DNA of 33,048 nucleotides from Ochromonas danica (Eukaryota; Sar; Chrysophyceae; Chromulinales; Chromulinaceae): positions 1-33,048 of the forward strand of contig VKHL01000229.1 in the NCBI GenBank assembly GCA_015146655.1, written 5' to 3'. Positions 1 through 10,218 of this stretch are shown here, in pieces. Position 1 is the first letter of the stretch, and every line of letters begins with the position of its first letter. The notes beneath the pieces are model-generated. The model was not told the DNA's origin, searched no databases, and saw nothing but the letters and a program-made list of their open reading frames with translations. Made by a program: the position numbers and the translations under genes.

Positions 1-451
1 AAGGAAGATGACATTTATCATATTATTGTAATGCGCCCAGCACTACGAACAAGATTATGCGATGTTGTTGACACTACTGGGCAAATCTATAGCGAGCTTT
101 TAAGAAGCCTTGCCATTTCTCACAAGGCGGGTATTCTCCATTGTGATAAGTCCAAACAATTGTTTGGAATTTGCTGATGGCTGGCAAGTTGTAGACTACC
201 TATTATCCATCGATATCGAAAACAGAAACTTAGGCGATTGGATGACAAACTACGCCGGTAGAGTTTCTATCCAGAAAAATTCTTATCAACATCGTTGTTG
301 TGGACAGAGAGCATTCAAAATAATCTCTGACAGTGAATATTCGGAAATGGAATTTGATTGGACAGTTGCGGATGATCTGGAAATGCTTCAACAACGAGCT
401 TGTTCCAAGCAAGTGATGTTTAATTCTCCTGCTGCTTTATTTAATGTTTAA
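1..451 (+). pseudogene. Protein-kinase-like fragment broken by a frameshift
   Basis: This is the 3' part of a protein-kinase-like gene that enters from the left edge. Frame 1 is open from base 1 and reads through HKAGILHCD, the first half of a kinase catalytic loop, ending with the aspartate codon at 145-147. The second half, ISPNN, is in frame 2, which then stays open to the TAA at 449-451. An HxDxSPNN loop is typical of FunK1-like and related fungal/protist kinases. Joining the halves needs a net loss of two bases (or gain of one) at about 147-148, with no plausible intron there. The following metal-binding segment reads VDY where a kinase would have DFG, which also suggests decay. The 5' part lies outside the window. 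A sequencing or assembly indel is the alternative. Family assignment is moderate, and the break itself is directly visible. Confidence 0.5.
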
Positions 452-704
452 GTATTTGATTTTAGTATAATATAGTGTAATGTGAAGTGTAATGTGTATA
501 TTGTATTGTTGTTGGTCAGAATATCATTAATTAAATAGCCAAACCTTATAAACTTGTTGGTATTAGAATGAAGTTGTTGTTAACACCAGCTGTGTCTAAT
601 AATAGGTACTAATCCATGGAAAGCACAATCACATCTCACACCATCTCAAGTACTAATTAATTACTTTCTGTTATGACATGTAGAAAACAGTGTTGCTATT
701 ACCA

Positions 705-2570
705 CTACTGCTCTAAAAACTCTACACGAGTCGGTTGTCCAGCTTTTCGAAGCTCTTCATGAATCCAGTCGGAATCTTCTTCTGAAAATCCTCCCACAGT
801 TGCAGCGAAATGAGGAACAAGTAAGAGCGCCTTTAGCATGCCTTCCTTGGTCATACATGTCCCTCGAATATCTAACTCAAACAGATAGGGTGCACATTGT
901 ACTATTGTTACCAACAACTTGTCAGAGAGTTGGCTGCAGAAATCAAATATCAATCCTTCCAAACGATTGGAAGAGAATTGTTGCAGAACTGTAATCACTG
1001 CATCGTCAGTCAGTTGATAAGCAGAATCAACTCCTAAGGTGATGATACCTGGACAATATTCTTTCAATCGAAGGAAGATATGATCAGTCATCATATTACA
1101 CTGAAAGAAAACCAATCCTAACATCTTTGGACAACGAGAGAGTAAATAATCCAAATCTTCTTCATCAACTTCATCATTATTTAACTGACAATGTAACTCT
1201 ATCAATGTACTTCCATGATTGTCAGCAATCAAATGCAGTATACTTCGGTCGAAAGGGAAGATATCTCTTGATGTGGTAATGGAGTGAACTGGTAGCCAGC
1301 AGTGTTGCAGCAAAGGTTTGACATCGTCTACACTCATCAACTGCTCTGATATATGAATATCGCAATATTTATCACTTTCTAATGGTTCTCCTTTTCCATC
1401 ACTACTACTATTACTACTACCATTGCCACTATTGATTTGTATTTCAATACCTGAGATGATCAAAGTGTGTATTCGTGGGCAATTCTGGACAACATGATGA
1501 ATTGAGTTGATTGACACGCTTTCGCAATGATTTACCTCAATCGCGACTAGTTTACTGCATGACTGAGTTATGCTTAAGACGACATCGTCTGTGATATTGG
1601 CATTATTTTCACCAAATAAAGCGAGCTGATCCAGTCGAATTTCTTCCATCTCCGGGTAATGGCTGAAGAACTGGATGAGACTTTCATTCGACATACTCTC
1701 ACAAGCTATTCCTACAAACTTGAGCTTCTTACAAGCACCAGACAGAATCACTAAAGCTTCATCTACTAGGACATCACACCAGAGATCTTCCAACGAGTTC
1801 TGATAGAGTAAAGCTACTTGCACTACCTTCCCCCAGCTGATGTGCTCACAGGCATAGAAGTTCAAGACCTTAAGAGGTAGTGTATGCTCTAGGGATAAGA
1901 TTTGATCTAGATGGTTGTCGGATAATGATCGGAACTCCGCGCAGTCCATCTCTGTCATATTGGGGAAGGCATGGAGAATGGTGCGGAAATGTGCAGGATT
2001 CACTACAGTATCATCACTATCACCACTCTCACCATCTTCTTCATCCCAGTCTTCTATTGTCTCATAGGAGCTGTGCGATCCCTCATCATCCTCTGTGTCG
2101 CCAATGTCATTGTAGGCCATATATTCTTCCTCCTCATAGGCAAGCTCCGCACCTTCGTTCTCAGCATCATACTCATCATCATCATATTCATGATCACCAT
2201 GACTCATAATCGAGACCTTCTGTACAGTAGGGAAAGTCTGGTCAGTCAGGTAGTTGGCCACAGTGGGCAGCTGGCAGGCCCACACATAGAAGACCTCCAG
2301 CTTAATCCCTCGGGCCTGCACCCAGCGAAGAAAGTTGATACATAGCCCACTGTTATGACCTAGCTTGTGAATGACACGGTCATATTCATTCCCATCGTCA
2401 GAATCCTCGATATCTTCAAGGGTCAAGCTCTCATGGCGGAGGGCGGAGAGGAAGTCTTGGTTTCTTTGACAAAAGGCAATATCCAGTGAAGAGATACTCT
2501 TCCAATCACCTAACCATTCTTGAAGAATGAAGAAGGTAATGTCTTGTGGTAGTCGTGATAACAAGGACAT
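705..2570 (-). CDS. F-box-like / leucine-rich-repeat protein
   Basis: Single-exon gene of 621 aa. The N-terminus (about residues 4-45, SRLPQDITFFILQEWLGDW and on) looks like an F-box: a Leu-Pro start and a short helical bundle that would bind Skp1 of an SCF ubiquitin ligase. Residues of about 125-190 form a very acidic, Ser-rich low-complexity linker. From about 210 to the end there are irregular AMN1/FBXL-type leucine-rich repeats with Cys/Asn at repeat ends, for example LKVLNFYACEHISW, LVAIEVNHCESVS and LEGLIFDFCSQLSDKLL. Such proteins present substrates for ubiquitination; the substrate cannot be told from sequence. The ATG at 2570 lies 142 bp from the divergent GlnRS start, so the two probably share a promoter. 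The LRR part is confident, the F-box part less so because its motif is weak. Confidence 0.72.
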   Translation of the reverse strand: MSLLSRLPQDITFFILQEWLGDWKSISSLDIAFCQRNQDFLSALRHESLTLEDIEDSDDGNEYDRVIHKLGHNSGLCINFLRWVQARGIKLEVFYVWACQLPTVANYLTDQTFPTVQKVSIMSHGDHEYDDDEYDAENEGAELAYEEEEYMAYNDIGDTEDDEGSHSSYETIEDWDEEDGESGDSDDTVVNPAHFRTILHAFPNMTEMDCAEFRSLSDNHLDQILSLEHTLPLKVLNFYACEHISWGKVVQVALLYQNSLEDLWCDVLVDEALVILSGACKKLKFVGIACESMSNESLIQFFSHYPEMEEIRLDQLALFGENNANITDDVVLSITQSCSKLVAIEVNHCESVSINSIHHVVQNCPRIHTLIISGIEIQINSGNGSSNSSSDGKGEPLESDKYCDIHISEQLMSVDDVKPLLQHCWLPVHSITTSRDIFPFDRSILHLIADNHGSTLIELHCQLNNDEVDEEDLDYLLSRCPKMLGLVFFQCNMMTDHIFLRLKEYCPGIITLGVDSAYQLTDDAVITVLQQFSSNRLEGLIFDFCSQLSDKLLVTIVQCAPYLFELDIRGTCMTKEGMLKALLLVPHFAATVGGFSEEDSDWIHEELRKAGQPTRVEFLEQ

Positions 2571-2712
2571 GTCCAGATGTCATCAATAATCATTCATTTC
2601 TCTCCACTCAAAGCATGACTATTATTATGTTGCATTGGAAGGACTGCGCGGGAGGTAACAATAGCTGCCTTGTTGCTCTGCTGCTTGTCGCTGTGGGGAT
2701 GAGAGGAAAGGA

Positions 2713-4801
2713 ATGACAAGGCTTGCATCATTTATTGGCTCACGAAGAGCCTTCTATTTCTGTATTAAGCTATTTTGGACCATGGTCTTTCTACGTGCTT
2801 CGTGTGCATGGATTGGCAAGCCATTGAAGCTGAAGAGTCAGAACTTCCTAACACACAGCAAATTTGCACGACAACAACGCCAACATCTGCTTTTCTCCAC
2901 CTCCTCATCATCATCCTCTTCTCCTGCACACTCTCTTGAAGATGAGAAGACTGTTGCTAAGAATTTCATTGTGAACATCATAGAGGAGGATTTGCGGAAT
3001 AATAAGAACAATGGACGTGTTCTCACGAGATTTCCTCCAGAACCTAATGGTTACTTACACTTAGGTCATGCGAAGTCTATTAACTTGAACTTTGGTGTGG
3101 CAAAAGCATTTAATGGAGTAACCAATATGAGGTTTGATGATACTAACCCTGAGAAGGAGGATATGGAGTATGTCAATGCTATTCTAGATGATGTACGCTG
3201 GCTAGTCACAGGTAACACACACGCTGAGCCTGCACCATGGGATGGAGCTGTAAGACATGCTTCAGATTACTTTCAAGTGATCTATGATGCTGCGGAATAT
3301 CTCATTCAGAATAGTTTAGCCTATGTGGATCATCTCACTCAAGGTACGTTAAGTCACACCTAATTGTCATAGAGTCAGCGCTGACCTGGGAGATCATTGT
3401 GTTTTGTGCTTGTTCACTGTGTGTGTGTGTTTAGAGGAAATGAGAGAGTATCGTGGATCACTGACAGAACCTGGGAAGAACTCTCCCTATCGTGATCGTT
3501 CTGTGGAAGAGAACCTTCGACTCTTTCGGGAGATGCGTGATGGTCTTCACCCTGACGGCCATTGTGTCTTGAGAGCCAAGATCGACATGGCTCACGGCAA
3601 TATCAACATGCGCGATCCTGCTTTGTATCGCATTAAGAAGGCCAGTCACCCTGTCACTGGAGATAAATGGTGCGTCTACCCCATGTATGACTTCGCTCAT
3701 GCGATCTCTGACGCCATGGAGAGCATCACTCACTCGCTCTGCACCTTGGAATTCGAAACCCATCGTCCACTTTATGACTGGACTATTGAATCCCTTCTAT
3801 CATCGGGTCTGCTTCCACAAAAAGACAATATTAATCGCCCTCGTCAATATGAGTTCTCACGGTTGAACATCCAATACACTGTGTTAAGCAAGCGCAAGCT
3901 AATCACCTTGGTGAATCAGAAACATGTCCATGGCTGGGATGATCCTCGCATGCCCACGATTTGTGGTATTCGCAGACGTGGCATGCCTCACACTGCTTTG
4001 CAGTTGTTTTGTCAGCGGGTCGGTATCTCAAAAGCTGAGAGCAATATCGATTATTCGGTCTTGGAAGATTGTTGTCGAGAAGTATTAGACGACAAAGCTA
4101 GACGTATCTTTGCTGTCCAAGATCCATTGAAAGTGACAATAACCAACTATCCTGAGGGAAAGGTGGAGACATTCTCCATTGAAAACCACCCAAAGCATGA
4201 AGAAATGGGCAAACGAGAACTTCATTTCGAGCGCACCTTATTCATTGATCGAGCAGACTTCCATGATGGAGGTGTGAACAATGAGATCCCCGTGCCTAAG
4301 GGCTACAAACGCCTCCTATTGGGTGGGACGGTTCGCTTGAAGCACGGATATGCTATTCAGTGCTCGGAGGTTGTGCGCGATACCACAGGGAAAGTGGTGG
4401 AGTTGCTTTGCACTTTTGATGAAACTTCTAAACATGGTCAAACACCTCAAGAGATTAAAAAGCCGAAAGGTATTATTCAATGGCTTGGTCAAAATCAAGC
4501 AAAGCAGATGGAAATTCGACTCTATGACCGCCTCTTCAATCAAGCAGCGCCAGGCAAAGATCATGACTTCTTGCAAGATCTCAATCCTCACTCTTTGTCA
4601 ACTCTATCTAACGCTTTGATTGATAGCAATGTGTTGTCATTGATCGATTTGACCTCCTTCGGTCAATCGTCAGAGGGGCTCAAGAACACTTTCCAGTTCG
4701 AGAGAATGGGTTACTTCAGCTTGGATCGAGATAGCACCCAAGAGAAGCTTGTCTTCAACCGGGTTGTCACTTTGAAAGACACCTGGGCCACCAAGCAGTA
4801 G
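2713..4801 (+). CDS. QARS: Glutaminyl-tRNA synthetase with N-terminal extension
   Basis: Class I aminoacyl-tRNA synthetase that charges tRNA-Gln with glutamine. Two exons, 2713-3343 and 3435-4801, with a 91-nt GT-AG intron; the join gives [11 protein letters not shown] in frame and a 665-aa product. The HIGH signature is [12 protein letters not shown] (residues 109-119) and the KMSKS signature is VLSKRKL (360-366). The [14 protein letters not shown] block and the C-terminal anticodon-binding beta-barrels ([12 protein letters not shown], then CTFDET) follow the bacterial/eukaryotic GlnRS core, without the extra N-terminal domain of animal and yeast cytosolic enzymes. About 80 residues precede the core, rich in Arg, Lys, Ser and hydrophobics with a poly-Ser run, and they look like an organelle presequence. 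A later in-frame ATG at 2782 could be the start. Whether the enzyme is organellar, cytosolic or dual-targeted is not settled by sequence. Confidence 0.93.
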
Positions 4802-5028
4802 TCCTTCCATCTTCCTTTTTGTAATTATTTAAACGCCAACTAAATAGAGTGTGCAGCAGCAAATAGATGAACAAAACCTGCTGTGGTATGAGTATCAACC
4901 GTATTTCCATTCACTTTTATACACGACCTAGGCAACACACATCTCAGTCCTTCTCTTCTCGATAGCTATGATATACTGTGCGATATATACATACAGTGTC
5001 ATCACTATGCTAAGCAACCAGCGCACTC

Positions 5029-7127
5029 TCAAGCCTCTTCCAGCTCCAAGTCCACATCGATATCTCCAATACCAGGTAGACGCTTCTCTATATGCCTTCG
5101 GGCTTTGGTGGCGATCTCATGAGCTTGCTGAATGGTCAGGTTAGCAGCCAGCACAATGTCCACCTTGGCAGCTATTGTACCATTGTCGCGATAGTAAACT
5201 TGTACCTGCATGGTTCAACAAAAGATGGCAGACTCAGCAACAAGAAGCACACAAGTAAATTGAAAATAGAATTAGATTCATACCTCACTGACAGAGTGAA
5301 TCTCGCTGATGGGTCTCACAGCCTTCTTAATCTCCTTCACTATGTCATCATGATCACCTGATCAAGTTCGCAAACATTATTAGCTTGGGTTTCACACAGT
5401 ACAACAAAAGATTACGAGAGATACTTACGTGCCCAGGAAGGGTATTGTTCACCCAATCCTGCTGAGCCAAGAGGATTGACGTGCACAACAGCGTTCGCTA
5501 CTCTACCCACATGGTCTCTCAAAAGCTCCAAGCGGGTAAGTTCAGCAAGTCTGTGAGCTGCAGATGCGGAGATGCTTCCATCCACATTCACAGTGACTTC
5601 CACGAAGAGAAAAGGACCAGATTTTCGTGCTCGAAGCTCTTTTACGCCTAAAACACCTGTATTGCATTTCCATCTCTCTATTAATGAAAGGGTAGATAAA
5701 AGATGTATAAATACGTTGTCTACACACCTTTGACCTCCAAGCAGGTATCTCTCAGAGCATTGGTCTCTTTCTCACCAGCAGGAGCATCACTAAGATCTTT
5801 CAAAGCATCTCCAACGATCTTATAGGACTGATGCGTAATTAACCCGGCCACCATGATACCGGCTATTGGGTCCAGAATTGGGAATCCTAACATGGCTCCG
5901 ATGAGGCCAATAAACACTGCCGATGAGGTGCTCACATCCGCTCTGTTAGCCAAGCAAGCAAACTCATTAAGAAGGCATAAAGCAAAGCAACTAGCCACTC
6001 ACCTGTGCTGCCAGGCATTGGCAATGACAGCCGAAGAGTTTGCTCGCTGGCCAGCTTTTCTGAGAACACACAAACAAAAGCATCTCTATAAGAATTGGGA
6101 TAAAAAGAAAGTAGCAAGCGTGGAGAAACTCACAAAGTATACCGAAAAAGGAACTCCTTGCTAATGATAGAAAGACCGGAAACTGCTAAAGCGGCGTAAT
6201 GGTTCAGATCATTGCCAGTTCTACAAAACAACAGCGAAGCATTAACTTGCTAATAGCTATCAATCACTATAAAGATAGATTTCCTACATATGGAACAGGC
6301 TCTGAACTTGCTCATCGTTGACGGCAGGTACAGTTGCATGGACTGCTGCTGCCCCAGCATTTAAAGTGTCCCAAGCTACCATACCCGCACTGTATCCGAT
6401 GCCCACGCCCGTGACTAACAGTAAACCTCCGACTGAAAGAGCACCTATAATTCATTTGCGCATTGTTACATGAGGCGGTTGAAAGGGATTTTCATAAAAT
6501 AGACAAACCTAGAGGTTCGATCTTTCCTCTGCCCCAGGGTCGATCAGGTGTGGCTCTCTTACGAGCTTCATTCACTGTGAAATATACCACCGCATCACTC
6601 AACAAATCTCCTAAACTATTTGCTGCATCTGCTATTAAAGCTGTTGACGAGACGGCCACGCCCATAGCACCTTTCAAGAGAGCCAAGGCACCATTTACTC
6701 CAGCACCAACTTGAGTGGCGAAGATGGCCTTTTTGTGAGCCTCTTTCGCCAAGATGTCCTTCTTGCGGCGTTCCTCTTCGTCGTCATCATCATCATCATT
6801 ATCATCTTCAGGACTGACTTTAGGAACTTCGAAGTCAGGCCCTTTGCTGATGATGGCGCTAAATTTGCAGTCTTCGGGTTCTTTCTCCACTTTTGTCTTG
6901 ATGATTAAGGGCTGCTCAGACGTCTTGGCCTTAAGTTTAGTCTTAGGAACATTTGGTATAGCTGGTGGATGAGGAGGATGGCTGTGGTGATGATTGTGGT
7001 TATGGTTGTGGTGGTGTGCAGTTCGCAACGCGACAGAGCTTTGGCTGTAATTGCTCACTTTATGCAACTGAATAAGCCGCACTCTGCTCCTTCGCAGCAA
7101 GAAATGATATAAGCTGACATTATGCAT
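5029..7127 (-). CDS. Cation diffusion facilitator (MMT/MTP-like) metal transporter
   Basis: Eight exons: 6509-7127, 6288-6444, 6134-6220, 6003-6059, 5728-5942, 5429-5656, 5284-5357, 5029-5205. Seven introns of 60-78 nt join in frame to 537 aa. The family exchanges Zn, Fe, Mn or Co for protons as a dimer. The start at 7127 gives an Arg-rich, mitochondrial-type N-terminus (MHNVSLYHFLLRRSRVRL). A His-rich run (residues 38-53) and an Asp/Glu run (107-119) follow. Membrane helices start near residue 137, and the cytosolic ferredoxin-like domain begins around 365 (LRARKSGPFLFVEVTVNVDG). In TM2 the usual HxxxD/DxxxD is N170-S-L-G-D174, and in TM5 it is Q305-H-R-A-D309. An in-frame ATG at 7289 would add 54 residues but overlaps the divergent methyltransferase region. 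The gene is tail-to-tail with GlnRS. Family call is strong; metal and membrane are not known. Confidence 0.88.
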
Positions 7128-7366
7128 ATCCACAGAACTCCACAATTGAGTCAGTTGGTCTGTAAAGTGGAACAGAACTTGTCCCAATAACAAGTTCGGC
7201 TGTGCTCTCTCTGAGAGACCAGCAGCCCGCACCAGAACGAATGAGCAGCCCCACCACCTCTGCTGCTGTTGCGCACACTGAGCTCGCATGCAAAACAATA
7301 ATATGTCACACTTTGTTGGCTGTGGTTGTTTCTCTCCCTCCCTCCAGTTACAATGGGTGGATAGCT

Positions 7367-8486
7367 ATGTTATCATCCTGGACATGGGGTTCAGCTGATT
7401 TTGGCTCAGATAATGTGATTAATTGGAATAGTAAGTCTCAATGGAGATCAAAACGCAGTGAAGTAGCAAGGACAACCACCAACCAGCAAGTCTCCTTTTG
7501 TCATGTCGCTGTGCAAGCACTGGAGGAGATGACATTTTGTGGAACCTGTGTCGAAGCTCCCAAAGTGGATTCCAAAACTACATTCAAAGACTTTCTAGAT
7601 AGGATTCGCTGGGATCGATGGCCTGCTTCTGTCCATCCATCGGGCGGAGAGCTTCCAGAGCAGAGGATTGCCAGGAAAACAGAACAAATTGAGGCGATGC
7701 TCGTTGTAGCAATCCATCTCATAGAAACTCTCTCTCAAGAAAGACCACACAAGCTGAAAGTGGTTGAATTTTGTGGAGGTTCTGGCTATTTGGCTCTTCC
7801 TCTGGCTATGATCTATCCAGAGGTGGACTTTGTTCTCATTGATTTCAAGGTCAGTGTGGCTGTCATGTGATGTGGCCGAACCTTGTTACTATGTATCTAA
7901 TCGAAGAAATATGGTGTAGGAGGAATCGATAGCTCGAGCTCACAGTCGCTTGGCTGCCAGTGAGCTGACCAATGTGGAGGTCATCTTAGGCGATATACGA
8001 GAGTTCCGCCTTCCCTTTGACTTGGGAATAGCTCTCCATGCCTGTGGGTCAGCTTCAGACATTGTCTTGAATCTTTGCATGCATCAACGAGCATCTTTTC
8101 TTCTTTGTCCCTGCTGCATCGGGAAAGTGCTCTCCAATCGGAAGACTGCCTTATCAGCGGCATTTCAACAAAAGCTAAGTCAGGTGAGTACATCTATTAG
8201 CGAGCTCGCTGTTGCTCGCTGTGGTTGACCATCTCTCTGCGTCTATCAGAAGCAATTTCGACATCTTGCCAAAGCAGCTGATAGTCATCACAATACAACA
8301 GAAAGCGGTGATATGGTTGCGATTAGGAGGAAGTGCAAGCTGTTGCTGGAGAGAGATCGCTGTTTACTCGCCGAGGAAGCGAATTACACCACTGCAATGA
8401 CACAAATGCAAGCCTGGGCATCACCAAAAAGAGATATCATCTATGGATGGTGTTACACCTCTTCAGTGCTCGCAAAGCAAATCTAA
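7367..8486 (+). CDS. GSTCD-like SAM-dependent methyltransferase (Methyltransf_32 type)
   Basis: Three exons, 7367-7849, 7920-8183 and 8250-8486, with introns of 70 and 66 nt, giving 327 aa. The SAM-binding motif I is VVEFCGGSGYLALPLA, with an acidic strand end VDFVLIDFK across the first splice site. The block GIALHACGSASDIVLNL followed by ASFLLCPCCIGKV is the hallmark of the methyltransferase domain of GSTCD-type proteins. The C-terminal SPKRDIIYGW also fits that family's end. The glutathione-transferase-like N-terminal domain of animal GSTCD is absent here. The substrate of this family is not established. An earlier in-frame ATG at 7241 would give 369 aa, but the added segment is hydrophobic and overlaps the divergent transporter's leader, so I prefer 7367. 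Confidence 0.82.
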
Positions 8487-8868
8487 ATCTGGGGTTAAGT
8501 GATAGCAACAGGTGCTCTTATCAAATGCAGGGCAGAAAGGGCTGTGGTGAGTTGCTTTTGCAAGAATGGCAGTCAAACAAGAAATGCGAGAGTTTTACGT
8601 TTTGCATTGATCGCTCAACCCAACAAGTTCAACATGAAATTCCTCTATTAGTTATGTAAATACGTAAAATGTTGTCTCTCACAGATACAGATCCCGGAAG
8701 CGTCATTGTCCTTCTTCTTCAGAGATACAGAGCAACGCAGAGTACCGCTAGAACAGTGGCATGGTTCCAAGTTGTGGGCCTGGGACTCGCTTGCCTGCAG
8801 TACAAAGCTACTCGAACTCGGAACTCCTGCGGTTCTTTGGAGAACATAGTCTATTCTAACACAGCAAA
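8487..8868. other. Gap with a coding-like stretch of unclear ownership
   Basis: No gene is called here. A good acceptor (ctctcacag, ending 8681) is followed by 60 open codons from 8682 to a stop at 8859-8861, containing EQWHGSKLWAWDSLACSTK. A second frame from an ATG at 8669 is also open and could join, through a 65-nt GT-AG intron 8800-8864, to the zinc-finger gene as an N-terminal extension. A short segment 8513-8549, flanked by AG and gtgagt, could be an upstream exon. The stretch could be a 3' alternative exon of the methyltransferase, a 5' exon of the zinc-finger gene, or decayed sequence. Confidence 0.3.
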
Positions 8869-9204
8869 ATGGAGGAAACAGTTGATTCTATCACTGATGC
8901 AATCAGTGATCTAAATATTACCGCTGATTCTTCTCGCAATGCAGCTAAGAAAGTAAAGTCTGAGGAGGACATTCACATGTGTGTTGTTTGTTTGAAGCGC
9001 TTTCCTGCTCATGGTGCGCTTATCAAGCATATTAAAAATGTTGAGAAGGCAAATTCTAAACGCATTTGTGCTGATTACAAAGAGGCAAAAGCTGAGCTGG
9101 AGGAAATGAAGGCAATGCCCCATCCAACTGGAAAACAGATAAAGGACGCGGAATGGAATTTCAAAATTGCTCTGCTCAAAGTTACTGCCTTAGAGAAGTA
9201 CTAG
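8869..9204 (+). CDS. Small C2H2-like zinc-finger protein, unknown function
   Basis: Intronless ORF of 111 aa with an ATG in good context (aaaATGG). Residues of about 37-65 read CVVCLKRFPAHGALIKH followed by a distal Cys, that is CxxC, twelve residues, His, and then Cys. This resembles a single C2H2/C2HC zinc finger with the typical Phe in the knuckle. The N-terminus is acidic and Ser/Thr-rich. The C-terminal half (YKEAKAELEEMKAM and on) is highly charged and probably helical or coiled coil. It could bind nucleic acid or a protein partner. I do not recognise a family. An AATAAA-like signal lies just after the stop (about 9209). Confidence 0.6.
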   Translation: MEETVDSITDAISDLNITADSSRNAAKKVKSEEDIHMCVVCLKRFPAHGALIKHIKNVEKANSKRICADYKEAKAELEEMKAMPHPTGKQIKDAEWNFKIALLKVTALEKY

Positions 9205-9580
9205 TATTAATAAAACATTGGTTGCAGGCCTTAAACTACCAAAATTTGGTGACTTTATTGCAAATGTTGGTCAATACATGATGTAATATTGTTTTAAGAC
9301 AGCAAGCAAATACTACTGCTACACATACTGCAATGACATACGAAGAAGTACCTTTCTTATTGAAAAGCAGTCTGTTTCAATATGCAGTGTATGGACGAGT
9401 TAGTCAAGATGTAAGATAAGTGTTTCAGATATGCTTTATTATTAAACAACCACAATCAGTACAAAAAAATCAATTGCAAAATAAATATATTGTTTAAGCT
9501 AAAAGGGTATAAATTGCAGCGACATCGAGACATTGCCCCTTACCCCCGAGACATAACCCCACCCCCTCGCTATTCGATCG
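9205..9580. other. Convergent intergenic gap, AT-rich
   Basis: The 3' flanks of the zinc-finger gene (plus) and the ATP-synthase-I-like gene (minus) meet here. The sequence is AT-rich and holds poly(A)-signal-like AATAAA words on the plus strand near 9209 and 9481. A 28-codon ATG frame at 9332 ends quickly and I do not call it. No RNA gene is seen. Confidence 0.5.
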
Positions 9581-10189
9581 TTAGGAAGGTCTGTCGGAGG
9601 AGGAAGAAGAGTAAGGGTCTGGATTGAACATCTGCAAGAAGCTTCCCACTTGATAGCTAAGAACAAAGCCCAACAACTCCATGATGAGGGAGAAGTCAGT
9701 CTTGTACTTGGCGTAGAGGCCCACAAGCAGCACGACAGGGACGAAGCGCAAGCCATCCGTCGCCTTGCTCGCTTGCTTAGTGCCCAGACGCTCCACGAAT
9801 CTTCCTAGTAATACAGAATAGCACAGTCCCAAAGCTCCACCCAAACCGTAGCTAATGGCATCCTTGAAGGTGCCAAACATCCACACTATGCTGAACCCCA
9901 CGATCGTGACAAAGACAGAGTCCAGGAAGACAGTGGAGCGAAGGTTTTGATACTCTTGCATGACTTCTTGCCTTGAAACAGTCTTCGCTTTCTCTTTGTT
10001 TGTTGGTGTATCTTCTCGGTGGGCCTGCTGGACAATCGCCAACTCAGCGCCAAAGACGTCATCATTGGACGTGCCTCCCAGTCTACACAAAGGCGATATA
10101 GGCAAGCGAGGAGAACATCTTGGGACAAAGCACCATGCACTGCATACCGCCAAAAGCAAGATCGCAATGAACAACGACTGCGATGTCAT
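9581..10189 (-). CDS. ATP-synthase-protein-I / CGL160-like plastid membrane protein
   Basis: Single-exon gene of 202 aa. Residues 1-20 are a clear signal peptide (SLFIAILLLAVCSAWC) with probable cleavage before FVPRCSPRLP, a basic Pro/Ser/Arg-rich stretch. The aromatic residue at +1 is the ASAFAP-like feature of plastid import in red-derived complex plastids. The mature part has a charged soluble segment (about 40-85), then four predicted membrane helices (about 88-106, 111-128, 147-160, 165-183) with GLGGALGLCYSVLLGRFVERLG between, the pattern of AtpI/CGL160 proteins. Those proteins help assemble the c-ring of the ATP synthase, in the thylakoid membrane in plastids. The Ser-rich C-terminus is variable. 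The membrane layout and presequence are firm; the family call rests on this pattern and is moderate. Confidence 0.72.
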   Translation of the reverse strand: MTSQSLFIAILLLAVCSAWCFVPRCSPRLPISPLCRLGGTSNDDVFGAELAIVQQAHREDTPTNKEKAKTVSRQEVMQEYQNLRSTVFLDSVFVTIVGFSIVWMFGTFKDAISYGLGGALGLCYSVLLGRFVERLGTKQASKATDGLRFVPVVLLVGLYAKYKTDFSLIMELLGFVLSYQVGSFLQMFNPDPYSSSSSDRPS

Positions 10190-10218
10190 TCCGCAGACTC
10201 TGAACGAGTAGACTTTGG

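Noticed and set aside
7128-7289. Longer N-terminus of the CDF transporter from the ATG at 7289
   Set aside because: It would overlap the divergent methyltransferase leader and adds Gln/Trp-rich sequence; the ATG at 7127 gives a better targeting peptide. Not excluded.
9332-9418. 28-codon ATG frame after the zinc-finger gene
   Set aside because: Too short, no splice partner before the convergent gene, and no motif.
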